Source: Pardosa pseudoannulata
Taxonomy: Eukaryota > Arthropoda > Arachnida > Araneae > Lycosidae
NCBI GenBank assembly: GCA_032207245.1
Contig: CM063508.1
Location: 115,776,404 to 115,840,403 of the forward strand
Direction: 5' to 3'
Length of the DNA: 64,000 nt
The position numbers and the translations under genes were made by a program. Shown one piece after another: positions 12,430 through 25,212 of the stretch. Each line of letters begins with the position of its first letter. The first letter of the stretch is position 1. The notes beneath the pieces are model-generated. The model was not told the DNA's origin and made no database searches. It saw nothing but the letters and a program-made list of their open reading frames with translations.

Positions 12430-13830
12430 ATATACCGTATATTTCTGAGTATACACCAAGAACTTTTAGGATTTTTTTTTTAAAGCTAAAGTGTGTGTGT
12501 GTGTGTGGTGGCTTATATTTGGATCCAGTAAAGAAATGTCTTATAGGTCCTTCTTGGCGACTTTTTTCCCCATGACGATTAAAAAGAAGGCTTATTAAAA
12601 AATGATGCTCCTTTACTTCTGCTCCATATTTTCTCCAAACAATCTATGATGCCACCATTATCCATTCACTCTTTTTCATGGGCACATACTAAAATTTCAC
12701 TAGAAAATTTTACACCTTTGGGGAGAGTCTTCTGCTTAAAAATGATAGTCCGAGACAAACAGGTTCCATCTGCCATACAACACAAAACTACCATAAAATA
12801 ACATTTTTCATGACCCGTTGTTTTTACAAAAATTTTCTTAGCACCTTTTTTTTATCCAGCATGTAATTTGGGGGTAATTCAAAAGACACAGGAGTTTTTA
12901 TCCCTATTTCTTATGTCCGACAATTCAAAACCATACTCGTTTTCTAATTTTATGATATATCACTGAAATGCTTCAACTTAATGCTACAATTCCAAAGTAA
13001 GTTTTTGAGCAAGCTTAGTCGAACCCTTGTGCACAAATTGTACTTATTCATAAAGCGATTGCATTATCCTATGGAAGCAACAAAATCCACTGGCTTGCTT
13101 TCAGAAAATTCTGACTCCTTCATAACGTTCAGAGCTCTGATATGGATTGCTATTGTTACAATAAAACTGTTCATTCACGATTCATATACCCATGCAATGA
13201 ATTTTTTCCAGGCTTGGAACATAAGCCTACAACCACTTACTGCTCTTTTGGATTGTGGCATTCATGCTAATTCAAAACTCTTTTTTTTTTCTCTCCATTC
13301 TCAAGCTTTTTTTTTCATCAACAGTGAAATACCAAGAAGCTATATTGTTGTTAGATTGTTCAGCAAATTTCATCTGAAGTTTGTAATTAGCTGTATAACA
13401 ATTTCTCTTCCCGCTCATGTTTAACACAAAAAAAAAAATAAAATAAATAAATAAACCAGCATAGAAAATAAGACAAGTATAGATAACAAGGGGGGAAAAA
13501 AAAGGAAAATGGAATGTGCTAACTTCTGATAGGGCTGCCAGTGTTAAAAACTGACATTTTTTTTGTGTCTATTAAGCAAAAATATTAATGATATGGTTTA
13601 TATTACAACAATTGCAAATTGTTTATATTATAACAACTTTTATTTTGCAATGAAATGATTGAAAGTTATTCCTCCCGCTATACCTGCCTGGCGATAATAT
13701 CGCCTTCTTGGCGACATTTTCAATACTGCAGTGTTACCATTTCTGCTTATATGCAGGTTTTGAATTTTGACTAAATTTTTGAAGGAAAAATTTACTTTCG
13801 GCTTATATTCGGAAACAAAAGGTAGCTATT
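12430..13830 (-). mobile_element. pogo-like DNA transposon relic
   Basis: The minus strand carries pieces of a pogo/Tigger-type transposase (CENP-B-like DNA-binding N terminus, DDE catalytic core). Going down from about 13.14 kb, one frame gives a helix-turn-helix-like region with CNRFMNKYNLCTRVRLSLL. Near 12.8-12.6 kb another piece reads TGHEKCYFMVVLCCMADGT, then FKQKTLPKGVKF and, after a stop, MDNGGIIDCLEKIW, matching the family's TGHEKxxFTVVLxCMADGT and WMDexg blocks. Stops and frameshifts make it inactive. The left end has ccgtatatttctgagtatac; the right end has a decayed counterpart (cggcttatattcggaaac). A shorter relative lies at 19.75 kb. Confidence 0.7.
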
Positions 13831-15638
13831 TTAAATGTCTGTATATTATTTACTTCAAAGAAGAAAGAAAACCATTGACAATTTCACTTAAGTTTTAAGA
13901 AGCATGTTTTGGCGACAATCCATTTTCAGCATGGTGAAAAATATTAATTCTGGATACTGGCTGATAAAAATTGGGAAAAAATGCAGTATACAATGTTGTA
14001 AACAGAAGAAAAAGTAAGAATTTGGACTTTTTGAGTTATTTGTAATGTCAGGACACTGTCACAGACATTCATTTAAATAGTATGTAAAAATGCATTTCAA
14101 ATTACACTGTAAATATTGTCCTATTTTTTCTGATTTAATAATTGAATTATTATAAAATAAAGGAAATGGAAATGAGACCCAAATCAAACACATGTTTCCT
14201 TAAAATTAATGGGTAGAGCAAATACCATGTTGGGAACATTAGCCATAATGCTGATGCTGAGGGAAAATTGTTCTTAGTTTGATTTCAGTAAAATCGCGAA
14301 AATAAAAGGTTCAAAACTTAAATTCATGAAAATATATACTTTATGCCTTTTGGATTTTCAGTACTGCAGTCCACTGTTCTGAATACCAATACTAACATAG
14401 ATATTTCTAGTAATTCAGAATCAAATTTTAGTTCCTCACTCCAGATCTCATTCACTCTTGAGTAACAATATAGTAGTTCATAGCTCTGCAAACCAAACCA
14501 ACCCCAAATTTAAATTATGAAATTAAAGTTTGGTTTGCAGCCCTATGGTAATTTTTTTTCAACAGAGCTATAGACTGGGATTTACAACTTTAAAAAATGA
14601 GTCTAAACATTCATGGCAGCAGAAGGGTTTTATTATGTATTTTTCATGGTTCTACAAAGTGGACTGGGGTAGATAAAATTAAAGGCATATGTATATACAT
14701 AATTAGTTAATCTAAATTAATAAAACTTGATGTTTACTATACAGCATTTCAGTTAGTTGAACTGAAGGCCAATTGCAAAAATTGGTTTTCGGACTACCCC
14801 TAGGTTAATAGAGTAATAAAACCAAAGTTAAATAGAAGTTTATCATCATTTACAATTCTTCAGCAGACTAAATTTTTCAGAACTTCTATTTTTGTGTTAG
14901 TATTTCATTTAACAGGCTGAAATAGGAAAGTCTGTTTTAATTCAGGTTTCAAAGCCTATGTTCTTGATGAAAAACACAAATGGTTTTGGACTTTAAAGTA
15001 TTTTTAAAATAAACCAATAAAAAATCCTTAGGAATTAAAAGAAAATAATCTTGTAAATATAATCATTTTGTAGTATCTGGGCCAAGATTTGTTTTAAATT
15101 TACAATAACAGTATAATTACAGTGCAAAAGTAAAAACATTTTTGACAGAATTTGTTGGAAAAGTTTTAAGTTATTACCACTGATTACTGGCATTTGCAGT
15201 ACTACTATGTATAAATATACTACTTCAAAGTAAAATAATGTGTTTGTACAATTTTTTAGTCTATTTTTAATAATTTGTTGATAAATAAATATTTTTTTTT
15301 ATAATTTTCTACTCATTTAATCCTTTATTATATTTAGTTATTTTGAGTAAGAATGCAAACTTATCAATGAGTATCTCCAATATAGGTGGGAAAACTTACT
15401 ACTTAACACAATTAAATAAAGGAGGGGAAAAGAAAGACCTCCTTTTGTTACAGTCATTCATAGACTTCTTACAGATAGACAACAGCATAACAATCTTTTT
15501 ACACGCTCCCACACACACAAAAGAGACAGACCCTCACAGAATTAATACCAGTGACTTCAGAGCTCCTTTCAAAATGTCAATCATAATAATTTACATTCTG
15601 AAAGCAAATGAAAAATGAAAGTAATCATTTTAAATTAT

Positions 15639-15678
15639 TTTTATTTGGAATGAAAGTATGGATTCATTCCAAATAAAA
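15639..15678. repeat. Short perfect inverted repeat
   Basis: Arms of 16 bases, ttttatttggaatgaa and its complement, are separated by 8 bases. It could form a hairpin; there is no T-run or coding context suggesting a function. Confidence 0.6.
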
Positions 15679-16371
15679 TAAAATTAGTGATGAAATATAA
15701 TTTATCAAAATATATAAAATAAAATCCTGAAATGAAGGCTTAAACAATTAACTCATAAATGGCTAGAGATCCTTTTGAGGGACAGCTAAAATATAGTTTG
15801 TAAAATTTTTATGATTTTACGGAATGAGTTTCTTTTTTCAGAGAAAGTAGAGGGCAATTCCTTAAACAATTTTCCAAATTTTTGAGTATTTGCTGTTTTT
15901 TACAATTTTGTCGTTTGGATCAGCATTTTATGACCTTCCGATTCTTGAGCTTTAATTTACATTTTTGGCAGGTTCAACTTCCCTTTAAAGTTCTGTGTTA
16001 TGATGCCAAACAAATCTGTTGTTATGAAGTTTATTTTATTATTATTTTTTTTATAAATGGCATCCTATGATATTTACAATGACAGCCAATCACTAATGAG
16101 AACAATATGAACTATTCAAAGTTGTATAAATTTATTTCATATATGTTTTACCCTGTGCAGACCATAAACTTAGATTTAAGATATTCATCAGTATATATGT
16201 ATAGGGCAGAAATGACTGTGGCATTAATAATTTGGGAATTTTATTAAAAATCTAAATTACTTCAGTTAGAATTTCAAGTGGTGTAAATTTTTATCACAGT
16301 ATAATAAGTTGATATTAAGTATACAGGTTATATCAATCTATCTACATAAAACAAGCATAAATAGTACTTAC

Positions 16372-16593
16372 CAATATACATCGATCAACAATTTCCTGAG
16401 TGATACCTTCTAAGAGCATCTTCTGAGGAGACATACGCAAGAAATCATCAGTACCACCAACAATAATCAGCCCAGTTTCTACTCTCATTCGAGATCTGAA
16501 GTCTTCAATATCATCGGTTGAACACATATTTGAATTTTGTCCAATCACAAAAAGGATTGGCACATTAATGTCCAACAAAGGATCATTCATATC
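16372..16593 (-). CDS. KANSL3: KANSL3 exon 9, hydrolase-like core
   Basis: A 222-nt exon (74 codons, phase 0) with a GTAAGT donor, residues about 374-447. It contains DMNDPLLDINVPILFVIGQN and then VVGGTDD-type residues (IIVGGTDDFLRMS). These are the most diagnostic KANSL3 blocks: the late strands of the alpha/beta-hydrolase fold where an acid and a histidine would sit in an active enzyme. This exon is the strongest single piece of evidence for the gene's identity. Confidence 0.95.
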
Positions 16594-18277
16594 CTAAAAT
16601 GTTTACATATCTTCAAATTCCCCATATAAAAAATATAATACAGAAAGTGAAAGTTAATCATTTTCCTTGTATTCTGTACATGCAAGATAGAAAGTTTCAT
16701 TACTGTTTTAACTTGTTTTTATATATTTTTAATTAGTTTATATGAGGTTTTTAATACTGGTAAACTAGTTTACTGGCAAATTGAAAAATATATTGATAAA
16801 TGTCTACCACTTAATTGAAAATCTTTTACTGTTAACACTCAAATAGAAAATCTGTATTAAGTTTCAGCATATAATATTTGTACAATATTATCTAGTCATA
16901 GGTTTTATTATGTCATGAATTTCTGGTAGTATTGCTTGCCTGCTCTAGCTCACAAGATTTATAGAATATATATATACTATTGTTAAATACAACTGCTGAG
17001 ACGGCTTCATTCATCAGAATTAAATTTGAAACTAAACCTGTTAGCTACAAGTTATTAAGAGGAGGAAGGGCAAAGCAAGGATGATACTGCTAATCAAACA
17101 ATTCCTTTTTTTTTCTCAGTGAATATCAATGGTATTTCCAGGCTTGTTAGCAGATGAGTCCAGTGAAATAATCCTGCCTCCCAATGCCAAATTAAAAAAA
17201 TGTGAACTGATAGCCTGGCCGTAAATTTAAAGGATTTCCATTGGAGTCTCCCTCTTAAAAAACTGCCTCCTGACATCTACAAGGGCTTTCAGTCTGAGAG
17301 AAATACCTCATTTTTTAAAAGCTACCAGCTGTATCAGTATCACAGACATAGCTGTATCAGCAAACACTGAGAAAGAATTAACAAATAGAGTTGCACTATT
17401 TTCCTAATATAGGGCTTTTTATATAATTTGGTTTTAGAAATGACACAGAAACTAAAAATGCTTTTTGTATAATAGAACATACTGGTGTTTATGTTTCATT
17501 AATACTTTTTAAAATGGATTAGTAAATAAAATAATCTTACTGAATATTTTGCTGATATTTGAAATGCTTACACTTTATTTACAAGACCTAATTTATATGT
17601 AACAAAGAGATGATGTAACATTCAAGTGATGCAGGATTCCTATTTTTATAACTTTATGCAAGAAAACAAATTATTGTTGAGTAATTTTGTAAAGTTTATT
17701 TCCTAGTGAAGCCAATAGATATTATCAAAATATCCATTCTCTGTAAGAAATTAAATTTTAAAAAATCATTAGTCACTTAAATCAAAGTTTTTTAATCTTT
17801 AATCAAATAGTTTTATTTCTTTTGAAATAAAACAATTAAGTGATAAGTCAAGTTTTAATCAAAATATTATTCTTAATTATTTTTTAAATTTTGTTTTAAA
17901 TCAGATGTTTTTGATTTACAAAAGCATTTTTTAAAATAAATTATGTATTCAAATATCAATGATTTAAAAAAGTTCAATTTAATTAGTTACCTTAGTTAAA
18001 TTAGTGTAATTCTGTTAGCAGCTTAATCAAACTTTTTTCTAAGTTTTTTTTTCATGTACAGTTAGTTTATTTATTAAAAGTGAAAAGTATAAAAAGTTCT
18101 ACGAGAAATGAAAAAAAAAAAAAGTATTAAAAGTAAAAATAAGTTTATATTACAAACCTCATAAACATACTAAAAAAAAGCATTAAGCTTCCAATAAATC
18201 TTCCTCTTTTAAAATAGTTTAAAAATTCTTGTTTAAAAAATATGTTAATAATGAAGAGAGAATAAAGGCAGGAAAAG

Positions 18278-18308
<31 letters not shown>

Positions 18309-18448
18309 TTTCCATCTCTCTATCATTCTATCTCAAAATAAGAAGGATTTTGATTAAGAAGGAAACTTGTTTTGTAGTACTCAAAATATCCTTATCTTCC
18401 TTTTAAAATAGTTTTTAATGCAATACCAAACTTCTTTGTAAAGTCCTA

Positions 18449-18450
18449 CA

Positions 18451-18492
<42 letters not shown>
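18449..18492. repeat. TA/TG compound microsatellite
   Basis: A TA run is followed directly by a TG run, the same arrangement as at 9757-9795. Confidence 0.9.
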
Positions 18493-18556
18493 AACACCTA
18501 AATCTAAGGTAAAATAATCTATCAAAGTCAAACTCTCTCTCTTTTTTTATTTTTAT

Positions 18557-18558
<2 letters not shown>

Positions 18559-18588
<30 letters not shown>
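18559..18588. repeat. Poly(T) tract
   Basis: About 30 consecutive T; it could be a reverse-oriented retroposon tail, but the flank is not recognised. Confidence 0.85.
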
Positions 18589-18591
<3 letters not shown>

Positions 18592-19749
18592 CAAAAGCAA
18601 AAAATTATTTACAAGCGAAAAGATAATATACATGAACAATTTTAGAGTCACATTTCTGCAGCTTTAGCCTCATGAGATTTCAGTGTGAAGGAGTCAAAAG
18701 TGTCAATTCAGCTAATAGCCTTAATATAAAACCAAACACTGTGGAAAAACTTTTCTTCTTGTATCTCTCTATAGTTTATTAATTTCATGTTGGTGTGAGT
18801 TGATAAAGATAACATTTTCAAAACTGGAATGTTTCAGATTTCATAATGATGATCTTTATAACTAACTTTAGTACTTTTTAGGTTACAATTACCAATCTTT
18901 TTCTACTGTGTGTATGGATTTACATTTTGGTGAGGTATGAAATTTCTGCATCTCATAGCATATCTATTTGATCATTATGACAAATACATTACTGCAAAAC
19001 AAAATATTTTCTTTTTCATTCTAATAAATGCATAAAGTTAATCCTCATCAATAATGGTGGGATAGAAAAAAAAAATAAAACATTAATTCACGATAGGACA
19101 GAAATAATAAAAAAATTAATTCATAAAATAAATTATAAAAAATTTACTACTACACTTCATTTAGGAAGAAGGTACTAAATACTTTTTTCATACCTATTTG
19201 CTGTTTTGAATTTATCTGTTTGCATAAAATTATAGAAAGAATAAAAAATAACTTTTTGTAAATTTTTACAGCTCTCAGTTAAAAAAAATTTAAATAGCTG
19301 ACATTACATTAATAATGCCAGCATTTCTTGGTGGATTATTGTAAACAAAAATGAAGGACCCCCTTCTTCATTTCAATAATTTTTTCAGAAGTTATTTCTG
19401 TGATATCTTCATTGCACAGTTGTTTGCATGGACCGAGTTCGGCATCAACATCTGTGTATTTAACAACCTGGTTATTCTGGAAGCAGTTCTAATATACATC
19501 TAAATTCAGTGTCTTTCACAAAGCACACAATTAAAAAAAATCACCATTTTGTAAAATAATTAGAAATTTTGTTTTCCCAAGAGCTAAAAGAATGTAGACC
19601 ATGTGGAAAGAAAAGCTTTATTCAAAAAAGGCATTGTGAAGCCCTGCTCTAAATGGAGTAAATTCCAAGATAATGAAAAAAAATTTCAATTGAATTACAT
19701 TGACCTAAATCTGGAACGTTGATAAAACTTTGAGGTAAGCAGAAATTTG

Positions 19750-20675
19750 AAATGCCATATATTTCTGTGTGTAAGCCAAGAATTTTTGGGACTTTTTATA
19801 GATTTTTTTATGGAGAGCAGCTTTTATAGGGATCTCCAGAAAAGATGTAGTTAAAATCCTTTTTGGGGATATTTTTGTCGTTAGCAATCAAAAGTTGCCA
19901 AATTGGCAAAAACAAATGAAATGTAAAAGAAAAGAGCAGAAATTAACAAATAGAAAATATATAATAGTGCAGAATTAAATGAACTTGGAAAAACCAAAAA
20001 GTTAAAAAATAAATTTATAATGTTTTTACCTGTGCCTTAATCAAGCTATAAAAAAGGAAAAAAAATAGGCCAAACTTTCAAAAATGCACAAAGAGAATCT
20101 ATACTAAATCTGTAGTGGATCAGCTAAACTTGTAAAAAACACACTTGTAAGCAGGAACAAATCCATAAATTGCTAAAAGTAGCCCTTTTTTAACTTTTTT
20201 TTATGAATTACTTAAACTTATAAAAAGTGGTAGCATCAGACAGGGTTCGTACAATTAAAACAATAGTAACTGGCATCTAATAAAAAAAAATGTTACTGTC
20301 ACATTGTCTAGAACTGTGGCTCTCAAAATGTGTGCTACAGCAGTAAGAAAAGTCGATCCAAAATTATGAAATATATTGACTAAAAGAAAAAATATTAACT
20401 TTTCTTCTTTCACCACTGTTGAAACATACTAAGAAATGTCCTTTATTTAGAAGTGCAGCCAAGGGTACCTCTGAAGTTCCTAAACTAGATGCTGTGATGA
20501 AAAAAGTTTGAAAATCATTGGTTTATTACTTTAAATTACAGCGATATGATAGGAAATATTTCACCTGCTTTACTGGCTTGGAGAAATTTTTGGTTTCTTG
20601 GTGATATTTGTATGTTAAGGAGAATTTTGTTTTCCATTACAGCTTATATACAGGTTTTGGACAGATAAATTTAAA
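19750..20675. mobile_element. Non-autonomous relative of the 12.4-kb pogo-like element
   Basis: The left end ccatatatttctgtgtgtaa, followed by ccaagaatttttggga, matches the left end of the 12.43-kb element (ccgtatatttctgagtatac, ccaagaacttttagga). Near the right end the block cagcttatatacaggttttg matches ctgcttatatgcaggttttg of the longer element, and both have cttggcga/cttggtgat-type sequence just before it. No transposase is left. Confidence 0.5.
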
Positions 20676-21190
20676 AAAATATATGCATGAAGAAGCATAC
20701 AACAATGGATTAATGAAGATTTGAAATTAGACTACTACAAAGTTTTAAGCAAGTGCTGCTACAAAGTTATGTGCTCTTTTTTTTTTTTTTAAAGAAAGAG
20801 GAATGTTTTGAAAGTGATGAGGGCAATCTTGTAACTCGGAAAAATTTAAATCATTTTGAATCATTAGTATATCAATAGTGTTACTTAATTACTTAGAACA
20901 AATGGATGAAACCACACTTGGTGAAAATATGATGCTGGGAAATAGAAAACTTGAATTTGTTGAAGAATATATAAAAAATGAAAAAACAGATTTATATAAC
21001 TAAATTCATTCCAAAATTTCTCCCTTTTTCTTGGTAAATTTGCAAATCCAAATATTAAAATTTAAGCCCTATTGTATAAATTTTAAATTTTTTATCATTT
21101 ATTTTCAAAAATTTTCATCAATATTTACATAAATTTGATTAATTGGGATGAGGTATTTCTTAATAATCCTGGTCAATCAAGAGTTTACAG

Positions 21191-21192
<2 letters not shown>

Positions 21193-21247
<55 letters not shown>
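21193..21247. repeat. (TA)n microsatellite
   Basis: About 55 bp of TA repeats, roughly 100 bp from the KANSL3 exon 8 donor side. Confidence 0.95.
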
Positions 21248-21253
<6 letters not shown>

Positions 21254-21351
21254 ACACAAACTTTACACATCTTTGTTTTAAAGGCTTTTCTTAATAAGAA
21301 AAAAATAATAAAAACAGAATACAAGTATTAAAATAAATCAGCATAACTTAC

Positions 21352-21426
21352 TCCTCTTGATCCATTCACTCCAGTATAAGGAAATCCAAAACAAACAACA
21401 GCATCAACTGCTGCCTCTAGAGCAAC
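21352..21426 (-). CDS. KANSL3: KANSL3 exon 8
   Basis: A 75-nt exon (25 codons, phase 0) with a GTAAGT donor, residues about 349-373. It encodes VALEAAVDAVVCFGFPYTGV followed by NGSRG, matching the VVCLGFPxxxVxGxRG block of KANSL3 that directly precedes DxxDPLLD. It splices in frame to exon 9. Confidence 0.95.
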
Positions 21427-22107
21427 CTTATGTAAAATTGAGATATATACTTAAATAAGGGTTACACTATAATATATTACATAAGCATAAATAACAAAAC
21501 AATGTAACAATTTGCAAAAGTGATACAAACATGAATTTAGTTAAAAAGTACTCCATGAAAAGTTTAAAACTTAGACTGAAAACTTTTATAACTTAAACAA
21601 AAACACTCCCATAATATTTAACATAAATTTATTATTTAATTTATAATAAAAATCATAGAATTAATTAATTCAGCTCTTCATTTTTTCTATAATCCAAGTA
21701 GTTAGAATTGTGATCACACAAACAGTTCTCTATTATAATAGGGTATCTGCTTCTACTTTTAGCAATTTTTAATGGTGCATAGGCACCAAACATATCGTGT
21801 GACATAACCAGGAGAATAGTGTTATGAAAGGGAGTGGATCTTCAACAGGAATAACACAGCTAGTGTTATTGTAAACTGTGGGAAAATAAAAACATATAAT
21901 AATAATGCAATTAATGCATAGTATAGAGTAAAATTGTGTAGTAAATATGGTACTATAGGGTAAAATTGTGTTAAGCTTAAGTTATAAATTTTGTTGTTTC
22001 ATACATTTTTGTGAATATTTTATGTAATTGTGGAATAATTTTGAAACTGTAAAAAATTATCATTTATTCTCTATTTTTGCATATTGTTAAAATAATTCCT
22101 GATATTT

Positions 22108-22146
<39 letters not shown>

Positions 22147-22983
22147 AAAATTAAAATTTTTATTTTATATAATATGAAAACCGTAATAAATATTACTGAA
22201 ATTTTGGTGAAAATATGCAGTGTTAAATACATTTTTAACAAATTTTTACTCACAATAAGGATTATAAATTAAAAAAAAAAATATATATATATAAATAATA
22301 TATATATAAATATATATATATAAAAACTATAAACGTTGTTAAAATTAATATTTAAAGTTACAATTTTACACATTATTGACTCAAACTGAAATTCACTCTC
22401 AGTCATAATACACCCTACTTTTGATTAACATGAGACAGAAGAAACATGAGATTACTTTAAAAAATAAATAAAAACTCAATTAACTGAACCACTTACACAA
22501 TGAATATTCATATTTATAGATAATTAATCCATCCTAATTTAATTATATAAAATTTAGCCATAATGAATTACTGGAGACTGGGACAGTAAACCAGCAATAA
22601 ACAATATCCAAACAGGAATGATAGAATACAAGTTTAAACAATTTGAATTCTTTCTTAAATCACATTTGTTCAACAAAACCAATCTATTTAATTTCTCCTA
22701 TTTGAAAACCAATGAGACTTTGGTTACTTTCATATGTAATTAAAGGTTTCCGTAAAGAGAACCACCTCTAAAACTAACATAAATTAAAATGATGATACTG
22801 CAAAGGGGAGGGAAAAGTACGGGAGGTTATCATACTCAGCACTTTATCACCCCATTTGGCAGGGGGTACCCATAACTGTTGTCAAATCCATATAAACAAA
22901 AGAAAAGGGTTTAAATACTGTCTAAAAATTATTTAATATACAATTAATTAGTTACAAAGATGGCTAAAAAGTGAAAAACTTAC
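21427..22983 (-). other. KANSL3 intron 7
   Basis: An AT-rich intron of 1.6 kb with a 33-bp poly(A) run (22111-22143) and a TA-rich tract near 22.28-22.32 kb. No mobile element was recognised. Confidence 0.75.
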
Positions 22984-23055
22984 AAGACAAGAAAACAAGG
23001 CTCCAATATTCCACCCAGCCAGTATTACTGGTCTCTTTGGAAAATGATTTTTAGA
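22984..23055 (-). CDS. KANSL3: KANSL3 exon 7, GWNIG pseudo-nucleophile elbow
   Basis: A 72-nt exon (24 codons, phase 0) with a GTAAGT donor, residues about 325-348. It encodes HFPKRPVILAGWNIGALFSC. In active alpha/beta hydrolases the elbow after this strand is GxSxG; here it is G-W-N-I-G with Asn at residue 340. The vertebrate protein likewise has GWNTG, so this is a family feature and not a local mutation. Confidence 0.94.
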
Positions 23056-23445
23056 CTTGAAATGAGAAAATGTTAAAGATTAACAAAAAATATAACACTT
23101 TTTTTCATTATTCATAGACAAAATACATAAAACATTTTATAAAAGTGTAAATTTTTATTCTCATGATCCCAAAATAATTTTTTGAATTAAGTATTACAAT
23201 AAACAGCAGTATAAAAATGTTTTTTTTTTTTTCAACAATAAAGGAAATAATTAGGCAAAATTTATGAAAGTTCAATAGACTGTTTTCGTGGCAAAATCGA
23301 AAAACATTTTTATTTGTAGATAAAAATGCCACAATAACCTTCCAGAACTGAGTTCAATACAGGTTGAATATTTGCCACCAAACACAACTGCAAAACTACA
23401 ACCAATGGATCAATGAATCATTCAGTATCTTAAATTATCATAAGA

Positions 23446-24324
23446 GTCTTGCAACAAATCATATTTTCTTTAGATTGTGGTGAAAATTATGACATTACTC
23501 TGCAGACAGCTGTAAATGATTTATATGCCACTTGGGATGCTGTTAAAGAAAGCACAATTAGTAATTGCTTTCGTCATACTAAATTCATGTATGCTGAAGA
23601 GAACAATCATATCAAAGAATCGGATGATATTTATACACATTTCCCTGAATAAAAAAAAATTAAAAGTGATGTTACTTTTTCTGATTATGTAAGGGTAGTC
23701 AGTCTGTGAAAAACTGAGTGATGATGACAATAAAATCTGTCCAAGAAGATGAAAAAAAAAAGAGACCTTATCAGATTCAGAAGAGTATGCAGACTGTTAA
23801 GCTATCAAGCCATAATGGACTCTATAAAAACTCTGAAAGCATTTTTTCAGATGGAACAATTCCTCTGAAAATGAATTGAACTGTTTGCTTCAAATGGAGA
23901 NNNNNNNNNNNNNNNNNNNNNNNNNNNNNNNNNNNNNNNNNNNNNNNNNNNNNNNNNNNNNNNNNNNNNNNNNNNNNNNNNNNNNNNNNNNNNNNNNNNN
24001 GCTTCAAATGGAGAAGCTGGCTGAAAAATGTAGGCATAATAGACAAAATCAAACATCCATTCTACAGTTTTTCCCAAAAATGTAATTCATATTTTTTAAT
24101 TAAAATTTACTTTCTACATCATATCTTCTGCTTTATTTTATGATTATGGTAAGTCTTTATTGCTTTTTAATGCTTTATTTAGATTGCATAGTATAATATA
24201 TGAGCTTATACATACTAAGAGATTTTTCTTCTTTAGTGATACTTTTAAAATATTTTTTTTTAACATCGGATAATTCGAATTTTTTTCAGATAATCATTAC
24301 GTTTGAATTAACAAGTGTCCACTG
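23446..24324 (+). mobile_element. pogo/Tigger-type transposon remnant (3' part), spanning an assembly gap
   Basis: A plus-strand piece reads TLQTAVNDLYATWDAVKEST then ISNCFRHTKF, matching the post-DDE helix of pogo/Tigger transposases (AWxxVxxxTIxNCFRHxGF). After stops, a C-terminal piece reads EKLAEKCRHNRQNQTSILQF followed by a stop codon, the QTxIxxFF-type end of that family. The 3' end (tgtccactg before TA) reads on the opposite strand as cagtggacacttgttaattc, a plausible terminal inverted repeat with a TA target. The 5' part and left repeat are missing. It lies in intron 6 of KANSL3, in opposite orientation to the gene. Confidence 0.7.
23901..24000. other. Assembly gap (100 N)
   Basis: Exactly 100 N, a conventional unknown-length spacer. 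Both flanks carry the same 14 bases, gcttcaaatggaga, suggesting overlapping contig ends and little or no missing sequence. Confidence 0.98.
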
Positions 24325-24693
24325 TATAAATTTCATTTTTCATTTTTGCATATAATGGACAAAGGTTAATATTAGCAAATTTTATGTAATTTTTAATGTA
24401 ATTTACTAAAAAAATTTTATTTACATAGTTATAAATACAAAATATTTTAATAATTATTAAATTTAGAGAAATACCCTAAAAATGTACAAAAAACATATGA
24501 CCTCTAATTAGCATCAAATATGATATACATTTTTCCAGAAATAAAGTTTATGATTTAACTTTTCTTTAATGGTAGTTGAAACTAATGTTTATATTTACTT
24601 GAGCTAAAAAATTTTTTTTAATTAAATAAATCCCACTTTAAAAGTATTTTAGAATTTAAAATAATAATGAAACAAAAACATTTTAAAACTTAC

Positions 24694-24903
24694 TTCAGAA
24701 ACCTTTTTGGTTAAGGTTGAAATTGCATCATCCAACACTTCTTCATAAGTACTTTTATTCTCGTAATCCATTGGAATGTATAGTGTTTTACACAATGCAT
24801 TCAAATGTGCTGTCCAAAAATTAAACCTTGTCGGTCTATCTGTAGCTATTGCATTAAATCCAGCACAGCTCATAATAAGAAAAGGATTACCAGGCAGTTT
24901 TCT
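24694..24903 (-). CDS. KANSL3: KANSL3 exon 6
   Basis: A 210-nt exon (70 codons, phase 0) with a GTAAGT donor, residues about 255-324. It starts RKLPGNPFLIMSC, corresponding to the KLPGxPLILIAS strand of the family. It continues through a region with WTAHLNALCKTLYIP to a helix ending TLTKKVSE, which leads into exon 7. The Ty3/gypsy element lies in the intron just upstream of it. Confidence 0.93.
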
Positions 24904-25212
24904 CTAAAAAGAAAAGTAGTTATTTTATTTTACTCGTTACTTTAAAAGATGGGCACAAATTCTCCCAGCCTTTCAATCGCAGTGTTTGTCCTATCAACTG
25001 TCTTACTGCTATTACCCATGACCAGAAATATTTTACCCCAAATGCATGTTTGGATGAATTGGGGAAGCAGTTGGATACTCTGCTTCCAGGGGAAAAAGCT
25101 TTTTAAGGGGTTAGATGAAAAGCAGCTTCCATGTTTGAGAAAATATCTTTCCAGGAAAGAATGACTGATATTTCCCTGTCACCACAAATTATATCTGTTT
25201 AAGTGAGGTATG

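Larger units (their letters stand above)
6164..16371 (-). other. KANSL3 intron 9 (10.2 kb)
   Basis: The largest intron of the gene. It contains a tandem duplication, poly(A) and TA/TG microsatellites, three tRNA-SINE copies, a pogo-like transposase relic, and a G+C-richer stretch at 9.8-10.3 kb that I cannot explain. No nested gene is convincing. Confidence 0.75.
16594..21351 (-). other. KANSL3 intron 8 (4.8 kb)
   Basis: An AT-rich intron holding microsatellites, poly(A)/poly(T) runs and a pogo-type non-autonomous element. No other structure was recognised; the ORFs here are shadows. Confidence 0.75.

Noticed and set aside
12981..13424. 147-codon plus-strand ORF
   Set aside because: It is antisense to recognisable pogo transposase pieces on the minus strand.
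15343..15618. 91-codon plus-strand ORF in KANSL3 intron 9
   Set aside because: Composition is ordinary, there is no domain, and no splice or promoter context was visible.
23822..24085. ORFs running through the N gap
   Set aside because: They are artefacts of translating Ns, except for the short plus-strand piece already described as the pogo/Tigger C terminus.
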